A DNA stretch of 64,000 nt, from assembly GCF_001523745.2 (NCBI RefSeq), contig NZ_CP013386.1, positions 3,720,001-3,784,000 of the forward strand. Direction: 5' to 3'. The notes under the pieces were generated by a model. It saw nothing but the letters and a program-made list of their open reading frames with translations. It did not search any database and was not told where the DNA came from. Each line of letters opens with the position of its first letter. The first letter of the stretch is position 1. The position numbers and the translations under genes were made by a program. The DNA is from Burkholderia mayonis. GTDB lineage: Bacteria > Pseudomonadota > Gammaproteobacteria > Burkholderiales > Burkholderiaceae. Positions 1 to 10,229 of the stretch are shown here, piece after piece.

Positions 1-876
1 GTCAGGAAGCTGTCGGACCACACGCTGCGCGCGTACGCGCATGAACTCGACGAGCTGAAGAAACTCGCGAACGGCCGGCCGCTCGAAAGCCTGACGGCCG
101 TCGACGTGCGCGGCGCGGTCGCGCGCGCGCATGCGGGCGGCCTGTCGGCGCGCTCGATCTCGCACCGGCTGTCCGCATGGCGCGCGTTCTACCGCTGGTT
201 CGCGCAGCACGTCGAGATGAACGCGAACCCGGTGGCCACGATCCGCGCGCCGAAGCGCGCGAAGCTGCTGCCGAAGGCATTGTCCGTCGACGATGCGGCC
301 GCGCTGATGGACGCGCCGATGTCCGGCACCGCCGAGGGCGTGCGCGACCACGCGATCCTCGAGCTGTTCTATTCGTCCGGGTTACGGCTCGCCGAGCTGA
401 TCGGCCTCGACGTCGCGTACGTGAGAAACGGCGAGCATCGCTCCGAAGGCTGGCTCGACCTCGCCGAAGCGGAAGTCACGGTGCGCGGCAAGGGCGACAA
501 GGAGCGCAAGGTGCCCGTCGGCCGCAAGGCGATCGACGCGCTCAACGCATGGCTCGCGGTGCGCGGCGAGTTCGTGAGGCACGATCCGCATCCGCTCTTC
601 CTGTCGGTGCGCGGCAACCGGATGTCGCCCGGCGTCGTGCGCGAGCGCGTGAAGCGCGCGGCGCGCGCGGCGGGCATCCCGGCGAACGTCCATCCGCACG
701 TGCTGCGCCACTCGTTCGCGACACACGTGCTGCAGTCGAGCGGCGACCTGCGCGCGGTGCAGGAGTTGCTCGGCCACGCGAGCATCTCGGCGACGCAGGT
801 CTATACGTCGCTCGACTTCCAGCATCTCGCAAAGATTTACGACAGCGCGCATCCACGCGCGAAGAAGCGCGACTGA
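1..876 (+). CDS. xerC: Tyrosine recombinase XerC (5' end outside window)
   Basis: Site-specific tyrosine recombinase that, with XerD, resolves chromosome dimers at dif in the cytoplasm. The reading frame is open from base 1, so the start lies upstream and about 291 residues are visible. A SAM-like core-binding domain is followed by the catalytic domain. The active-site residues are present: Arg in SSGLRLAEL, Lys in the GKGDKERK beta-hairpin, His-x-x-Arg in HVLRHSFATH, His in LLGHAS and the nucleophile Tyr in TQVYTS. Family assignment is firm. XerC rather than XerD is inferred from the C-terminal sequence and from the usual Burkholderia neighbourhood upstream of hslVU. Confidence 0.93.
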   Translation, partial: VRKLSDHTLRAYAHELDELKKLANGRPLESLTAVDVRGAVARAHAGGLSARSISHRLSAWRAFYRWFAQHVEMNANPVATIRAPKRAKLLPKALSVDDAAALMDAPMSGTAEGVRDHAILELFYSSGLRLAELIGLDVAYVRNGEHRSEGWLDLAEAEVTVRGKGDKERKVPVGRKAIDALNAWLAVRGEFVRHDPHPLFLSVRGNRMSPGVVRERVKRAARAAGIPANVHPHVLRHSFATHVLQSSGDLRAVQELLGHASISATQVYTSLDFQHLAKIYDSAHPRAKKRD

Positions 877-941
877 CGCGCGTCGCCCACGCTCACCGAA
901 TCGCCTTCCGCCGCGTCCGACGCGGCTTTTTCGATCCCGAC

Positions 942-2222
942 ATGCATACCGTTACGCTCAAGCCGTCCAAAGACAAATCCCTGCTGCGCCGCCATCCGTG
1001 GGTCTACGCGAACGCGATCGACCGCGTCGACGGCAAGCCCGCGCCCGGCGCGACCGTCATCGTGCGCGCGCACGACGGGCGTTTCCTCGCGCGCGCGGCG
1101 TACAGCCCGCATTCGCAGATCCGGCTGCGCGTGTGGAGCTTCGACGAGGCCGAGCCGATCGACCACGCGTTCTTCAAGCGGCGCGTGCAGCGCGCGATCG
1201 CGCATCGCAACGCGATGATCTCGGGGACGGGCGCGGTGCGGCTCGTCTTCGGCGAGGCGGACGGCCTGCCGGGGCTCATCGTCGATTACTACATGGCGGC
1301 GCAAGTCCTCTCGGGAGGCACCGCAGCGCACGCTGTCAAAGAAGGTGCGGCGGCGCAAACCACATCGAACGACGGCACCGCCGGCGCGGGCCGCGCGCAG
1401 CTCGTCTGCCAGTTCATGGCGGCGGGCGTCGAGCAGTGGAAGGACGCGATCGTCGCGGCGCTCGTCGCCGCGACCGGCTGCCCGAACGTCTACGAGCGCT
1501 CGGACGTGTCGATCCGCGAGAAAGAAGGCCTCGAACAGACGACGGGCGTGCTCGCCGGCGATGCGCCGCCCGACACGCTGATCACGAACGAGAACGACGT
1601 GCTGTATCACGTCGACGTCCGCAACGGCCACAAGACGGGCTTCTACGTCGACCAGCGCGACAACCGCGCGCTCGTCGCGCAGTACGCGCGCGATCGCGAC
1701 GTGCTGAACTGCTTCTGCTACACGGGCGGCTTCTCGCTCGCGGCGCTGAAAGGCGGCGCGAAGCGGGTCGTGTCGATCGATTCGTCGGGCGACGCGCTCG
1801 CGCTCGCGCGGCAGAACGTCGCGACGAATGGCTTCGACGCGGCGCGCGCCGAGTGGCTCGACGCGGATGCGTTCAAGACGCTGCGCCGTCTCGTCGAAGA
1901 CGGCGAGCGCTTCAACCTCATCGTGCTCGATCCGCCGAAATTCGCGCCGACCCGCGACAGCGTCGACCGCGCCGCGCGCGCCTACAAGGACATCAACCTG
2001 AGCGGCTTCAAGCTGCTGCGCCCAGGCGGCCTCTTGTTCACGTACTCGTGCTCCGGCGCGATCGACATGGACCTGTTCCAGAAGATCGTCGCGGGCGCGG
2101 CGGCCGACGCGAAAGTCGACGCGCGGATCCTGAAGCGCCTCGGCGCGGGCGTCGACCACCCGCTGCTGACCGCGTTCCCCGAAGGCGAATATCTGAAAGG
2201 GCTGCTGTTGCAAATCGCGTGA
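942..2222 (+). CDS. RlmI-like class I SAM-dependent rRNA (cytosine) methyltransferase
   Basis: Predicted 426-residue methyltransferase of the RlmI/YccW family, which makes 5-methylcytosine in 23S rRNA. An N-terminal PUA-like RNA-binding part (KDKSLLRRHPWVY onward) is followed by a Rossmann SAM-binding domain with FCYTGGFSLAA (motif I) and the catalytic-loop motif DPPKFAP. The ATG at 942 is chosen because homology begins there; the frame stays open upstream only because of the high GC. Between roughly residues 120 and 155 there is an Ala/Gly-rich stretch that looks like an insertion relative to the usual ~395-residue family length. It lies 65 bp after xerC and is followed by a good terminator. 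Confidence 0.85.
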   Translation: MHTVTLKPSKDKSLLRRHPWVYANAIDRVDGKPAPGATVIVRAHDGRFLARAAYSPHSQIRLRVWSFDEAEPIDHAFFKRRVQRAIAHRNAMISGTGAVRLVFGEADGLPGLIVDYYMAAQVLSGGTAAHAVKEGAAAQTTSNDGTAGAGRAQLVCQFMAAGVEQWKDAIVAALVAATGCPNVYERSDVSIREKEGLEQTTGVLAGDAPPDTLITNENDVLYHVDVRNGHKTGFYVDQRDNRALVAQYARDRDVLNCFCYTGGFSLAALKGGAKRVVSIDSSGDALALARQNVATNGFDAARAEWLDADAFKTLRRLVEDGERFNLIVLDPPKFAPTRDSVDRAARAYKDINLSGFKLLRPGGLLFTYSCSGAIDMDLFQKIVAGAAADAKVDARILKRLGAGVDHPLLTAFPEGEYLKGLLLQIA

Positions 2223-2321
2223 TCGCCCCGATCTGAACGGGCGACGTAGTGCGAGCCCGCGCCGCCCTGGCCGTCCGGCCGGCGGCGGGGGCTTGACAGA
2301 TATGTTTCAATAAACGATTGA

Positions 2322-2356
2322 GCGCCCGGGAAGTCTCGCCGGGCGCGCTGTTTTTT
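2322..2356 (+). terminator. Rho-independent terminator after the RlmI-like gene
   Basis: An 8 bp GC-only stem (2322-2329 pairing with 2339-2346) and a 9-base loop are followed by a run of six T. It sits 100 bp after the methyltransferase stop and 45 bp before the next start codon. Confidence 0.75.
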
Positions 2357-2400
2357 CAGCGGTTTTGACCCCGTTTCACGAACCACAGGCGATCGACGAC

Positions 2401-3483
<1,083 letters not shown>

Positions 3484-4174
3484 GCGAGCGGCACGGCGCA
3501 CAGGCTCGCACGATGCGGCCTGCGCGGGACGATTCGAACGGACCGAGCGAGCCGGGCGCGCGAAGTCGGCGCGGCTTCGCCGCCGTCGCCGATCTCGATA
3601 GCGCGCGGCCGCCGGACCGCGCGCCGCAAGCCGCAGGACCGCAAGACCTTTGACGGGCGAATCGCAGCAACGCAGATCGACTTGGCCGACCGCAAAGCCC
3701 ACGCGTCACCGCAGCCGCAAGCGGAACGTCCGCGCGTCGGCCACGGGCAAGCCGTCGGCCGCTGCCGCGCGCATGCCGGGAAGGCTGCCGCGCCGGCTGC
3801 GGACCGACATGCGGACGTCATCGCTTTTTCCTGATTTGCGGGTTATATTTTCAGGATACCGCTTGATCGGCAGGGGATCGACCCGATACGGCGAGGGCTT
3901 GCGATTCAGTTACAATACCTGCCCGCTGGAGAAGGGCGACGGCAGGCCCGATCCTTGCGCGGAGCCTGGGCGGCGCGGTGGTGCGCCGGGGATGGCCGCC
4001 CGCCGGTCACGCGCAATCCGGTCCGCCCAAGGGAGTACTGAACGAGATGGGTCCGGTATCCGGAGGCTTTCGGCCCCGCCGCAGCGAATAGCAAACAATT
4101 GCAAGGGCTGTTGCGGGTAATCCCAAAGTGCGGGCAATATCCATGGATTCGCCGCACATTGAAGAAGCAAGCAG
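3484..4174. other. 691 bp gene-free region and presumed dksA leader
   Basis: No supportable gene. The open frames here are GC-driven and lack recognisable protein composition. A TACAAT hexamer at 3911-3916 could be a -10 box for dksA, but its -35 is poor; this would give a leader of about 250 nt. A second AT-rich patch (TTATAT, 3843-3848) could be an alternative promoter. Confidence 0.4.
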
Positions 4175-4591
4175 ATGACGAAGAAACTCTTGACCGAAGC
4201 CGAAATCCTGAAGATGAGCGACAAGGATTACATGAATGAGGATCAGCTCGCCTTCTTCAAAAATCGGCTCGAACAATTGCAGGCGGAAATTCTCCGCAAT
4301 GCGGGCCAGACGACCGAGAATCTGCGCGAAACGGTGATCGTGCCGGACCCCGCCGATCGCGCGACGATCGAGGAAGAGCACGCGCTCGAACTGCGCACGC
4401 GCGACCGCGAACGGAAGCTTCTCAAGAAGGTCCAGCAGTCGCTCGCCCGCATCGATTCGGGCGATTACGGTTGGTGCGAAGAGACGGGCGAGCCGATCGG
4501 CATCCCGCGTCTGCTCGCACGTCCGACGGCCACGCTGTCGCTCGAAGCGCAAGAGCGCCGCGAGCTGCGTCAGAAGCTGTTCGGCGACTGA
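4175..4591 (+). CDS. dksA: DksA-type RNA polymerase-binding regulator lacking most zinc cysteines
   Basis: A 138-residue secondary-channel regulator that works with ppGpp to reset transcription initiation, notably at rRNA promoters. The coiled-coil tip has the key acidic motif DPADRA, and the strongly conserved LELRTRDRERKLLKK segment follows. In the C-terminal zinc-finger region the E. coli CxxC...CxxC cysteines are reduced to one: the first is kept (GWCEETGEP), while the other three positions read T, S and A. This resembles the zinc-independent, cysteine-poor DksA type. It lies downstream of a COG0523 metallochaperone and has its own terminator. Function as DksA is firm; zinc independence is inferred. 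Confidence 0.9.
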   Translation: MTKKLLTEAEILKMSDKDYMNEDQLAFFKNRLEQLQAEILRNAGQTTENLRETVIVPDPADRATIEEEHALELRTRDRERKLLKKVQQSLARIDSGDYGWCEETGEPIGIPRLLARPTATLSLEAQERRELRQKLFGD

Positions 4592-4633
4592 CCTTCCCGG
4601 CGCGGCCCGCCTTCCGCGCCCGACACGCTTTGC

Positions 4634-4668
4634 ACAAAGCGCGCGGCCTGCCGCGCGCTTTTGTTTTT
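4634..4668 (+). terminator. Rho-independent terminator after dksA
   Basis: A stem of eight GC pairs extended by A-T pairs (about 4635-4663) is followed by a T-rich tail, 43 bp after the dksA stop. Confidence 0.85.
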
Positions 4669-4717
4669 CCCGCCGTCGCGCCCTTTCTCCTCGCGGCGAT
4701 GCCCGTCGCACGCCGCT

Positions 4718-4745
4718 CTTGATATCGCGGCGCCCGCCCTAAAAT
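4718..4745 (+). promoter_or_regulatory. Putative sigma32 (heat-shock) promoter of hslVU
   Basis: CTTGAT at 4718-4723 matches the sigma32 -35 core. A C-rich/AT block, GCCCTAAAAT, ends at 4745 at heat-shock spacing. It lies about 80 bp upstream of hslV, a classic heat-shock operon. Inferred by eye. Confidence 0.5.
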
Positions 4746-4825
4746 GAAGACAATGCGCGTTGAGCCAGCCGCCAGGCCGCGGCTTCCGCGCGCCCCGCAT
4801 CCCCCGTCTTTCTCGAGGAATACAG

Positions 4826-5362
4826 ATGGAGCAATTTCACGGCACGACGATCGTCTCCGTGCGGCGCGGCGACAAGGTCGCGCTCGGCGGCGACGGCCAG
4901 GTCACGCTCGGCAACATCGTGATGAAGGGCGGTGCGCGCAAAGTGCGCCGCATCTATAACAACCAGGTGCTCGTCGGCTTCGCGGGCGGCACGGCCGACG
5001 CGTTCTCGCTCCTCGACCGCTTCGAGGCGAAGCTCGAAAAGCACCAGGGCAACCTGACGCGCGCCGCCGTCGAGCTCGCGAAGGACTGGCGCACGGACCG
5101 GATGCTGCGCCGTCTCGAAGCGATGCTGATCACGGCCGATGCGAGCACGACGCTCGTCATCACCGGCAACGGCGACGTGCTCGACCCGGAAGGCGGGATC
5201 TGCGCGATCGGCTCGGGCGGCGCGTACGCACAGGCCGCCGCGCGCGCGCTCGCGGAGAACACCGATCTGTCCCCGCGCGACATCGTGGAGAAGGCGCTCG
5301 AGATCGCGGGCGACATGTGCATCTACACGAATCACAACCGGATCATCGAGACCATCGAGTAA
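4826..5362 (+). CDS. hslV: HslV, peptidase subunit of the HslUV (ClpQY) protease
   Basis: Proteasome-like threonine peptidase of 178 residues that forms a double hexamer degrading proteins unfolded by HslU. After MEQFHG the mature protein begins with the catalytic Thr of TTIVSVRRG; the [10 protein letters not shown] and [10 protein letters not shown] motifs are typical. The ATG at 4826 is preceded by GAGGAA. It is followed 10 bp later by hslU, forming the usual operon behind a putative sigma32 promoter. Confidence 0.97.
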   Translation: MEQFHGTTIVSVRRGDKVALGGDGQVTLGNIVMKGGARKVRRIYNNQVLVGFAGGTADAFSLLDRFEAKLEKHQGNLTRAAVELAKDWRTDRMLRRLEAMLITADASTTLVITGNGDVLDPEGGICAIGSGGAYAQAAARALAENTDLSPRDIVEKALEIAGDMCIYTNHNRIIETIE

Positions 5363-5372
5363 GGACGAAGCA

Positions 5373-6716
5373 ATGAGCACCATGACCCCTGCCGAGATCG
5401 TCTCGGAACTCGACAAGCACATCATCGGCCAGGACAAGGCGAAGCGGGCCGTCGCGGTCGCGCTGCGCAACCGCTGGCGCCGCCAGCAGGTTGCCGATCC
5501 GCTGCGCACGGAAATCACGCCGAAGAACATCCTGATGATCGGGCCGACGGGCGTCGGCAAGACCGAAATCGCGCGCCGCCTCGCGAAGCTCGCCGATGCG
5601 CCGTTCATCAAGATCGAAGCGACCAAGTTCACCGAAGTCGGTTACGTCGGCCGCGACGTCGACAGCATCGTGCGCGACCTGATGGAGACCTCGGTCAAGC
5701 AGACGCGCGAAGCGGAAATGCGCAAGGTGCGCAGCAAGGCGACCGACCAGGCCGAGGACCGCATCCTCGACATCCTGCTGCCGCAGCCGCGCGCGGTCGG
5801 CTTCGGCGCGAGCGCCGAGCACGCGAACGACGACAACAACGCGACCCGCCAGACGTTCCGCAAGCGCCTGCGCGAAGGCCAGCTCGACGACAAGGACGTC
5901 GAGCTCGACATCGAGCAGCCGACGGTCGGCATGGACATCATGGCGCCGCCGGGCATGGAAGAGATGACCGAGCAGATCCGCTCGATGTTCTCGAACCTGG
6001 GCGGCGGCAAGAAGACACGCCGCAAGCTGAAGATCAAGGAAGCGCTGAAGCTGCTCACCGACGAGGAAGCGGCGAAGATGCTGAACGAAGAGGAAGTGAA
6101 GACGAAGGCCGTGCAGAACGTCGAGCAGAACGGCATCGTGTTCCTCGACGAGATCGACAAGATCACGTCGCGCAACCACGAAGGCGGCGGCGGCGAGGTG
6201 TCGCGGCAGGGCGTTCAGCGCGATCTGCTGCCGCTCGTCGAGGGTACGACGATCAACACGAAGTACGGGATGGTGAAGACCGATCACATCCTGTTCATCG
6301 CGAGCGGCGCGTTCCATCTCGCGAAGCCGAGCGACCTGATCCCCGAGCTGCAAGGGCGCTTTCCGATCCGCGTCGAGCTCGATTCGCTGTCGGTGAAGGA
6401 CTTCGAAGCGATTCTCATCGCGACCGACGCGAGCCTCGTCAAGCAGTATCAGGCGCTCCTCGCGACCGAGGACGTGCAGCTCGAGTTCGCCGACGACGGC
6501 ATCCGCCGGCTCGCCGAGATCGCGTACTCGGTCAACGAGAAGACCGAGAACATCGGCGCGCGGCGTCTCTACACTGTGATCGAGAAGCTGCTCGAGGAAG
6601 TGTCGTTCGCGGCGGGCAACCATGCCGGCCAGAGCGTGACGATCGACGCGGCGTACGTCGACCGTGCGCTCGGCGAGGTGTCGAAGGACGAGGATCTGTC
6701 GCGCTACGTGCTGTAA
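5373..6716 (+). CDS. hslU: HslU, ATPase subunit of the HslUV protease
   Basis: AAA+ unfoldase of 447 residues that feeds substrates into HslV. Walker A is GPTGVGKTE (about 58-66) and Walker B is VFLDEIDKI. The intermediate domain lies between them, and the C-terminus ends in YVL, the tail that docks into HslV pockets. The ATG at 5373 gives [20 protein letters not shown], the standard start. It is co-transcribed with hslV and ends before a strong terminator. Confidence 0.98.
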   Translation: MSTMTPAEIVSELDKHIIGQDKAKRAVAVALRNRWRRQQVADPLRTEITPKNILMIGPTGVGKTEIARRLAKLADAPFIKIEATKFTEVGYVGRDVDSIVRDLMETSVKQTREAEMRKVRSKATDQAEDRILDILLPQPRAVGFGASAEHANDDNNATRQTFRKRLREGQLDDKDVELDIEQPTVGMDIMAPPGMEEMTEQIRSMFSNLGGGKKTRRKLKIKEALKLLTDEEAAKMLNEEEVKTKAVQNVEQNGIVFLDEIDKITSRNHEGGGGEVSRQGVQRDLLPLVEGTTINTKYGMVKTDHILFIASGAFHLAKPSDLIPELQGRFPIRVELDSLSVKDFEAILIATDASLVKQYQALLATEDVQLEFADDGIRRLAEIAYSVNEKTENIGARRLYTVIEKLLEEVSFAAGNHAGQSVTIDAAYVDRALGEVSKDEDLSRYVL

Positions 6717-6743
6717 CGCGAAGCGATTTCGCCGCTGCTGAAT

Positions 6744-6785
6744 GAAAAAAACGGGCAGTCCCTTGCGGGCTGCCCGTTTTTTCGT
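6744..6785 (+). terminator. Rho-independent terminator after hslU
   Basis: A perfect stem of about 11 bp (ACGGGCAGTCCC with its complement) is flanked by A-run and T-run sequence, so it may act in both directions. It ends hslVU and faces the convergent regA-like gene. Confidence 0.93.
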
Positions 6786-6901
6786 TTCGGCGCGGCGCGA
6801 CGCGCACAAGGCGGTACGGGCGCGGTGTCGATGGCGCGGCGGTTGCTGCCGGTCGCCGGCCGTCGCCGCGACACGCCGTGCGCCCGCCGCGCGTCGCCCG
6901 C

Positions 6902-7444
6902 TTACTGCCGCACCGGCTTCTTCGCGAGCTTGCGCTGCAGCGTGCGGCGGTGCATGTTGAGCGCGCGCGCGGTCGCCGAGATGTTGTTGTTGTTCTCCGC
7001 GAGCACGCGCTGGATGTGCTCCCATTCGAGCCGGTCGACCGACAGCACGACCGGATTCTCGAGCGCCTCTTCGGCCTGCACTTCGCTCGCGTTCGTCTGC
7101 AGCGCGGCGAGGATCGACTCGACGTTCGCCGGCTTCGCGAGATAGTTGTCCGCGCCGTCCTTCACCGCCTGCACCGCGGTCGCGATGCTCGCGTAGCCCG
7201 TCAGCACGAGGATCCGCGCATCGGGCTGCAGATCGCACAGCGGCGCGATGAGGCTCAGGCCCGAGTCGTCGCCGAGGTGCAGGTCGACGGTGATGAACTG
7301 GAATTTCTCGGCGCCCGCGAGCTTGAGCGCCTCGTCCTTGTTGTGCGCCTGCCGCACCACGTAGCCGCGGCGCTCGAGCCCGCGCGCCAGCGTGCCGGCA
7401 AACACTTCGTTGTCGTCGATCACGAGGAAATTCTTGTCGCTCAT
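6902..7444 (-). CDS. regA: RegA/PrrA/ActR-type redox response regulator
   Basis: Response regulator of 180 residues. The receiver domain has the acidic pair at 10-11 and the phospho-acceptor Asp at about 54 (TVDLHLGDDSG), then Lys in YLAKP. A short linker leads to a Fis-type helix-turn-helix, NNNNISATARALNMHRRTLQRKL, nearly identical to RegA/PrrA DNA-binding helices. The start at 7444 places GGAG 8 nt upstream; an in-frame ATG two codons earlier (7450) sits too close to it. It lies 19 bp downstream of its kinase gene. RegBA systems control respiration, and in some bacteria carbon and nitrogen fixation, in response to redox state; the targets here are unknown. Confidence 0.88.
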   Translation of the reverse strand: MSDKNFLVIDDNEVFAGTLARGLERRGYVVRQAHNKDEALKLAGAEKFQFITVDLHLGDDSGLSLIAPLCDLQPDARILVLTGYASIATAVQAVKDGADNYLAKPANVESILAALQTNASEVQAEEALENPVVLSVDRLEWEHIQRVLAENNNNISATARALNMHRRTLQRKLAKKPVRQ

Positions 7445-7463
7445 TTGCATCACTCCGTCTTGT

Positions 7464-8744
7464 CTATCCGTTTCCGTTCGCCATCTCGGCCGCGACCTGG
7501 CGCGCAACCGGCAGCCGCAGGATCGCCCGCGTGCCCCGCGGCTGCGCGGCGGCAAGCTCGATCGAGCCGTCCAAGCGCGCCGCCGCGCTGAACGCCAGAT
7601 ACAGGCCAACCCCATGGCCGCCCTGCGTGCTGTCGACCGGCGCCGCGCCGAGCGCGTCGCGCAACGCAGCCGGGATGCCCGGTCCGTTGTCGCATACTTC
7701 GAACTCGATCTCGTCGCGCGCGCCGTCGTGCGCGATCGTTGCCATCAGCGTAACGCGATCGCGGCTCGCGCGCGCGGCATTGTCGAGCAAGATGGTCAGG
7801 ATCTGGCCGACCGCGACCGTGTCGTCGAGCGCGACGCCCACGGGCTGCGGCCCCCGCCGCTCGAACAGCACGTGCGGATGGCGCAGCCGCCAGTGCTCGA
7901 CGAACGTGTCGAGCCATTCGGCGGCCGGCTGCCGGCTCGGCCGCTCCGACGCGCGGCTTCTGAGGCGCGCGAGCGCCGACGTGCACTGCGACATCTGCTC
8001 CTCGAGCACCTTCAGGTCGGCATCGTAGCGCGCAAGCCCCGCGTCCGTGCGAGCGGCCTCGCGCAATTCCTCGGTCAGCATCGCGATCGTCGACAGCGGC
8101 GTGCCCATCTCGTGCGCGACCGTGGCCGCCTGCACGCCGAGCGCGACCGCGCGCTCGTCGCGCAGGAGGGCCTGCTGCGCCTCGCCGAGCGCCGCGTCGC
8201 GCTGGCGCAGCGCGCTCGACATCCGCGCGACGAACCACGCGATGAGCCCGACGCTCACCATGAAGTTCACCCACATTCCCGCACGGAAATAATCGAACAG
8301 ATTCGCCGGATTATCCAGGTTGAGCGGCACCGAATCGAAGCCGAGCGCGAGATAGCAGGCGACCGCGAACGCCGCGAGCCAAATCATCAGGTGCCACGGC
8401 AGCACTGCGGCCGCGATCGCGAGCGACGGCAGATAAAGCGACACGAACGGGTTCGTCGTCCCGCCGGACAGGAAGAGAAGCGCCGACAGCGCGCCCAGGT
8501 CGACCCACAGCTGGCCGAGCAGCTCGAAGTTGGTCTCGGGCCGCGCGCGCAGCACGCGCACCCACGTGAGCGCGTTGAAGACGATTTCGAGCGCGATCAC
8601 CATCAGCATCGCGGGCAACGGCAGATGGACGCCGAAATAGGCCTGTACGACGGCGATCGTGACGAGTTGGCCGATGATCGCGAGATTGCGCAACCAGAAC
8701 AGATGGCTCAGGTTGACGCGTCCGGTGGTGGTGATTCGTTGCAT
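7464..8744 (-). CDS. regB: RegB/PrrB-type redox sensor histidine kinase
   Basis: Membrane sensor kinase of 426 residues with about six N-terminal hydrophobic helices. The loop GGTTNPFVS (residues 94-102) matches the conserved quinone-sensing segment of RegB. The phospho-acceptor is His211 in VAHEMGTPLST. Cys254 (EEQMSQCTS) corresponds in position to the redox-active cysteine of RegB. The ATPase domain has the N box (LLDNAARAS), G1 (DNGPGIP) and a G2-like GGHGVGLYLA. It phosphorylates the adjacent RegA-like regulator. Cysteine equivalence is by pattern, not alignment. Confidence 0.88.
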   Translation of the reverse strand: MQRITTTGRVNLSHLFWLRNLAIIGQLVTIAVVQAYFGVHLPLPAMLMVIALEIVFNALTWVRVLRARPETNFELLGQLWVDLGALSALLFLSGGTTNPFVSLYLPSLAIAAAVLPWHLMIWLAAFAVACYLALGFDSVPLNLDNPANLFDYFRAGMWVNFMVSVGLIAWFVARMSSALRQRDAALGEAQQALLRDERAVALGVQAATVAHEMGTPLSTIAMLTEELREAARTDAGLARYDADLKVLEEQMSQCTSALARLRSRASERPSRQPAAEWLDTFVEHWRLRHPHVLFERRGPQPVGVALDDTVAVGQILTILLDNAARASRDRVTLMATIAHDGARDEIEFEVCDNGPGIPAALRDALGAAPVDSTQGGHGVGLYLAFSAAARLDGSIELAAAQPRGTRAILRLPVARQVAAEMANGNG

Positions 8745-8761
8745 CCGCGCAGTTTACCTTC

Positions 8762-9004
8762 TTAGTCCTCGCGCGCCGGGCGGTCGCCCCCTTCGCTTGC
8801 GGCGACGCGCCGGGCGATCTCGTCGGCGAGACACTCCGGACACAGGCAGCGCGCGCCCGTCGCGGGCTGCGCGCCCGGCGGCAGGCTCGGCATCGCCGCG
8901 CACCAGCAGGTGAACGGACGCGTGCGGGCGCCGCAGTCGAATGCGCTGCCGCAGCGCGGGCAGCGCTTGCTGATCAGGCCGGACGAAGCGGCGGGCACGG
9001 TCAT
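8762..9004 (-). CDS. Cysteine-rich CWC-family small protein
   Basis: An 80-residue protein with CPRCGSAFDCG near the N-terminus, then CWC, then CLCPEC: the spacing of the Cys-rich CWC family (PF14375), probably a metal-binding fold of unknown function. The start at the ATG of 9004 is preferred over an upstream TTG at 9037. It is the first gene of the minus-strand cluster and ends 17 bp before the RegB-type kinase, so it is probably co-transcribed. A link to redox sensing is only suggested by position. Confidence 0.7.
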   Translation of the reverse strand: MTVPAASSGLISKRCPRCGSAFDCGARTRPFTCWCAAMPSLPPGAQPATGARCLCPECLADEIARRVAASEGGDRPARED

Positions 9005-9329
9005 CGCGGATTGGCCGGGTCGAGCCGGAATGGGCAATAAAGGACGAAAGGGCGAGCATCGGCGCCTGCCGGGACAGCCGCCCCGCGACCTCGACGCGAC
9101 CGCTCGGCAACCGCCTCGCGGCCGCAGCCGAGCACTACGCCCCTAGCATAAGCGCCGTACGCGGAAATTGCATGCGGATTGCGCAGGAAAACCCCACTTT
9201 TCGGTCGGCGACCCGGGGTTGCCGCGCGCGCTTTCCACATCGGCCAAACGGCCAAAAACCCCATGCTGCGCCGCGCCACTCCTGTACAATTCGGCCTGTT
9301 TCAACCCGTTTCGCACCAGAGCCGCCGCC
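9005..9329. promoter_or_regulatory. Divergent intergenic region, CWC/regBA and argB promoters
   Basis: No gene is supported in these 325 bp. TACAAT at 9285-9290 is a plausible -10 for argB, with a leader of roughly 33 nt, but no good -35 is visible. Promoter elements for the minus-strand cluster were not identified. Confidence 0.4.
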
Positions 9330-10229
9330 ATGTCCGAGCCGATCGACCTCTCGCAGATCTCCCCCGTACTGAAAGCCGAAGTCCTCGCGGAGGCGCTGCC
9401 TTACATTCGCCGCTACCACGGCAAGACCGTGGTCATCAAATACGGCGGCAACGCGATGACGGAAGAACGGCTCAAGCAAGGCTTCGCGCGCGACGTGATC
9501 CTGCTGAAGCTCGTCGGCATCAATCCGGTGATCGTGCACGGCGGCGGCCCGCAGATCGACCAGGCGCTCAAGAAGATCGGCAAGCAGGGCACGTTCATCC
9601 AGGGGATGCGCGTCACCGACGAAGAAACGATGGAAGTCGTCGAATGGGTGCTGGGCGGCGAGGTGCAGCAGGACATCGTCACGCTGATCAACCACTTCGG
9701 CGGCCACGCAGTCGGCCTGACGGGCAAGGACGGCGGCCTCATCCACGCGCGCAAGCTGATGATGCCGGATCGCGACAACCCGGGCCAGTATGTCGACATC
9801 GGCCAGGTCGGCGAGGTCGAGACGATCAACCCGGCTGTCGTGAGGGCGCTGCAGGACGACGCGTTCATCCCGGTGATCTCGCCGATCGGCTTCGGCGAAG
9901 ACGGCCTCTCGTACAACATCAATGCGGACCTCGTCGCCGGCAAGCTCGCGACCGTGCTGAACGCCGAGAAGCTCGTGATGATGACGAACATTCCCGGCGT
10001 GATGGACAAGGAAGGCAACCTGCTGACCGATCTATCCGCGCGCGAAATCGACGCGCTGTTCGAAGACGGCACGATCTCGGGCGGCATGCTGCCGAAGATC
10101 TCGTCGGCGCTCGACGCAGCGAAGAGCGGCGTGAAGTCGGTGCACATCGTCGACGGCCGGATCGAGCACTCGGTGCTGCTCGAGATTCTGACCGAGCAGC
10201 CGTTCGGCACGATGATCCGCTCGCATTGA
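9330..10229 (+). CDS. argB: Acetylglutamate kinase
   Basis: Second step of arginine synthesis: phosphorylates N-acetyl-L-glutamate. At 299 residues it has the family length. The amino-acid kinase fold motifs are visible: VIKYGGNAM (phosphate-binding Lys/Gly), VHGGGPQI, and the [12 protein letters not shown] substrate/ATP segment. The ATG at 9330 gives [19 protein letters not shown], the typical Burkholderia start; the frame extends upstream without homology. Its stop codon overlaps the TTG start of the next gene. Confidence 0.96.
   Translation: MSEPIDLSQISPVLKAEVLAEALPYIRRYHGKTVVIKYGGNAMTEERLKQGFARDVILLKLVGINPVIVHGGGPQIDQALKKIGKQGTFIQGMRVTDEETMEVVEWVLGGEVQQDIVTLINHFGGHAVGLTGKDGGLIHARKLMMPDRDNPGQYVDIGQVGEVETINPAVVRALQDDAFIPVISPIGFGEDGLSYNINADLVAGKLATVLNAEKLVMMTNIPGVMDKEGNLLTDLSAREIDALFEDGTISGGMLPKISSALDAAKSGVKSVHIVDGRIEHSVLLEILTEQPFGTMIRSH

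Noticed and set aside
3650..4120. 156-residue plus-strand open frame upstream of dksA
   Set aside because: Composition is random high-GC, there is no RBS or family feature, and the promoter-like elements for dksA lie inside it.
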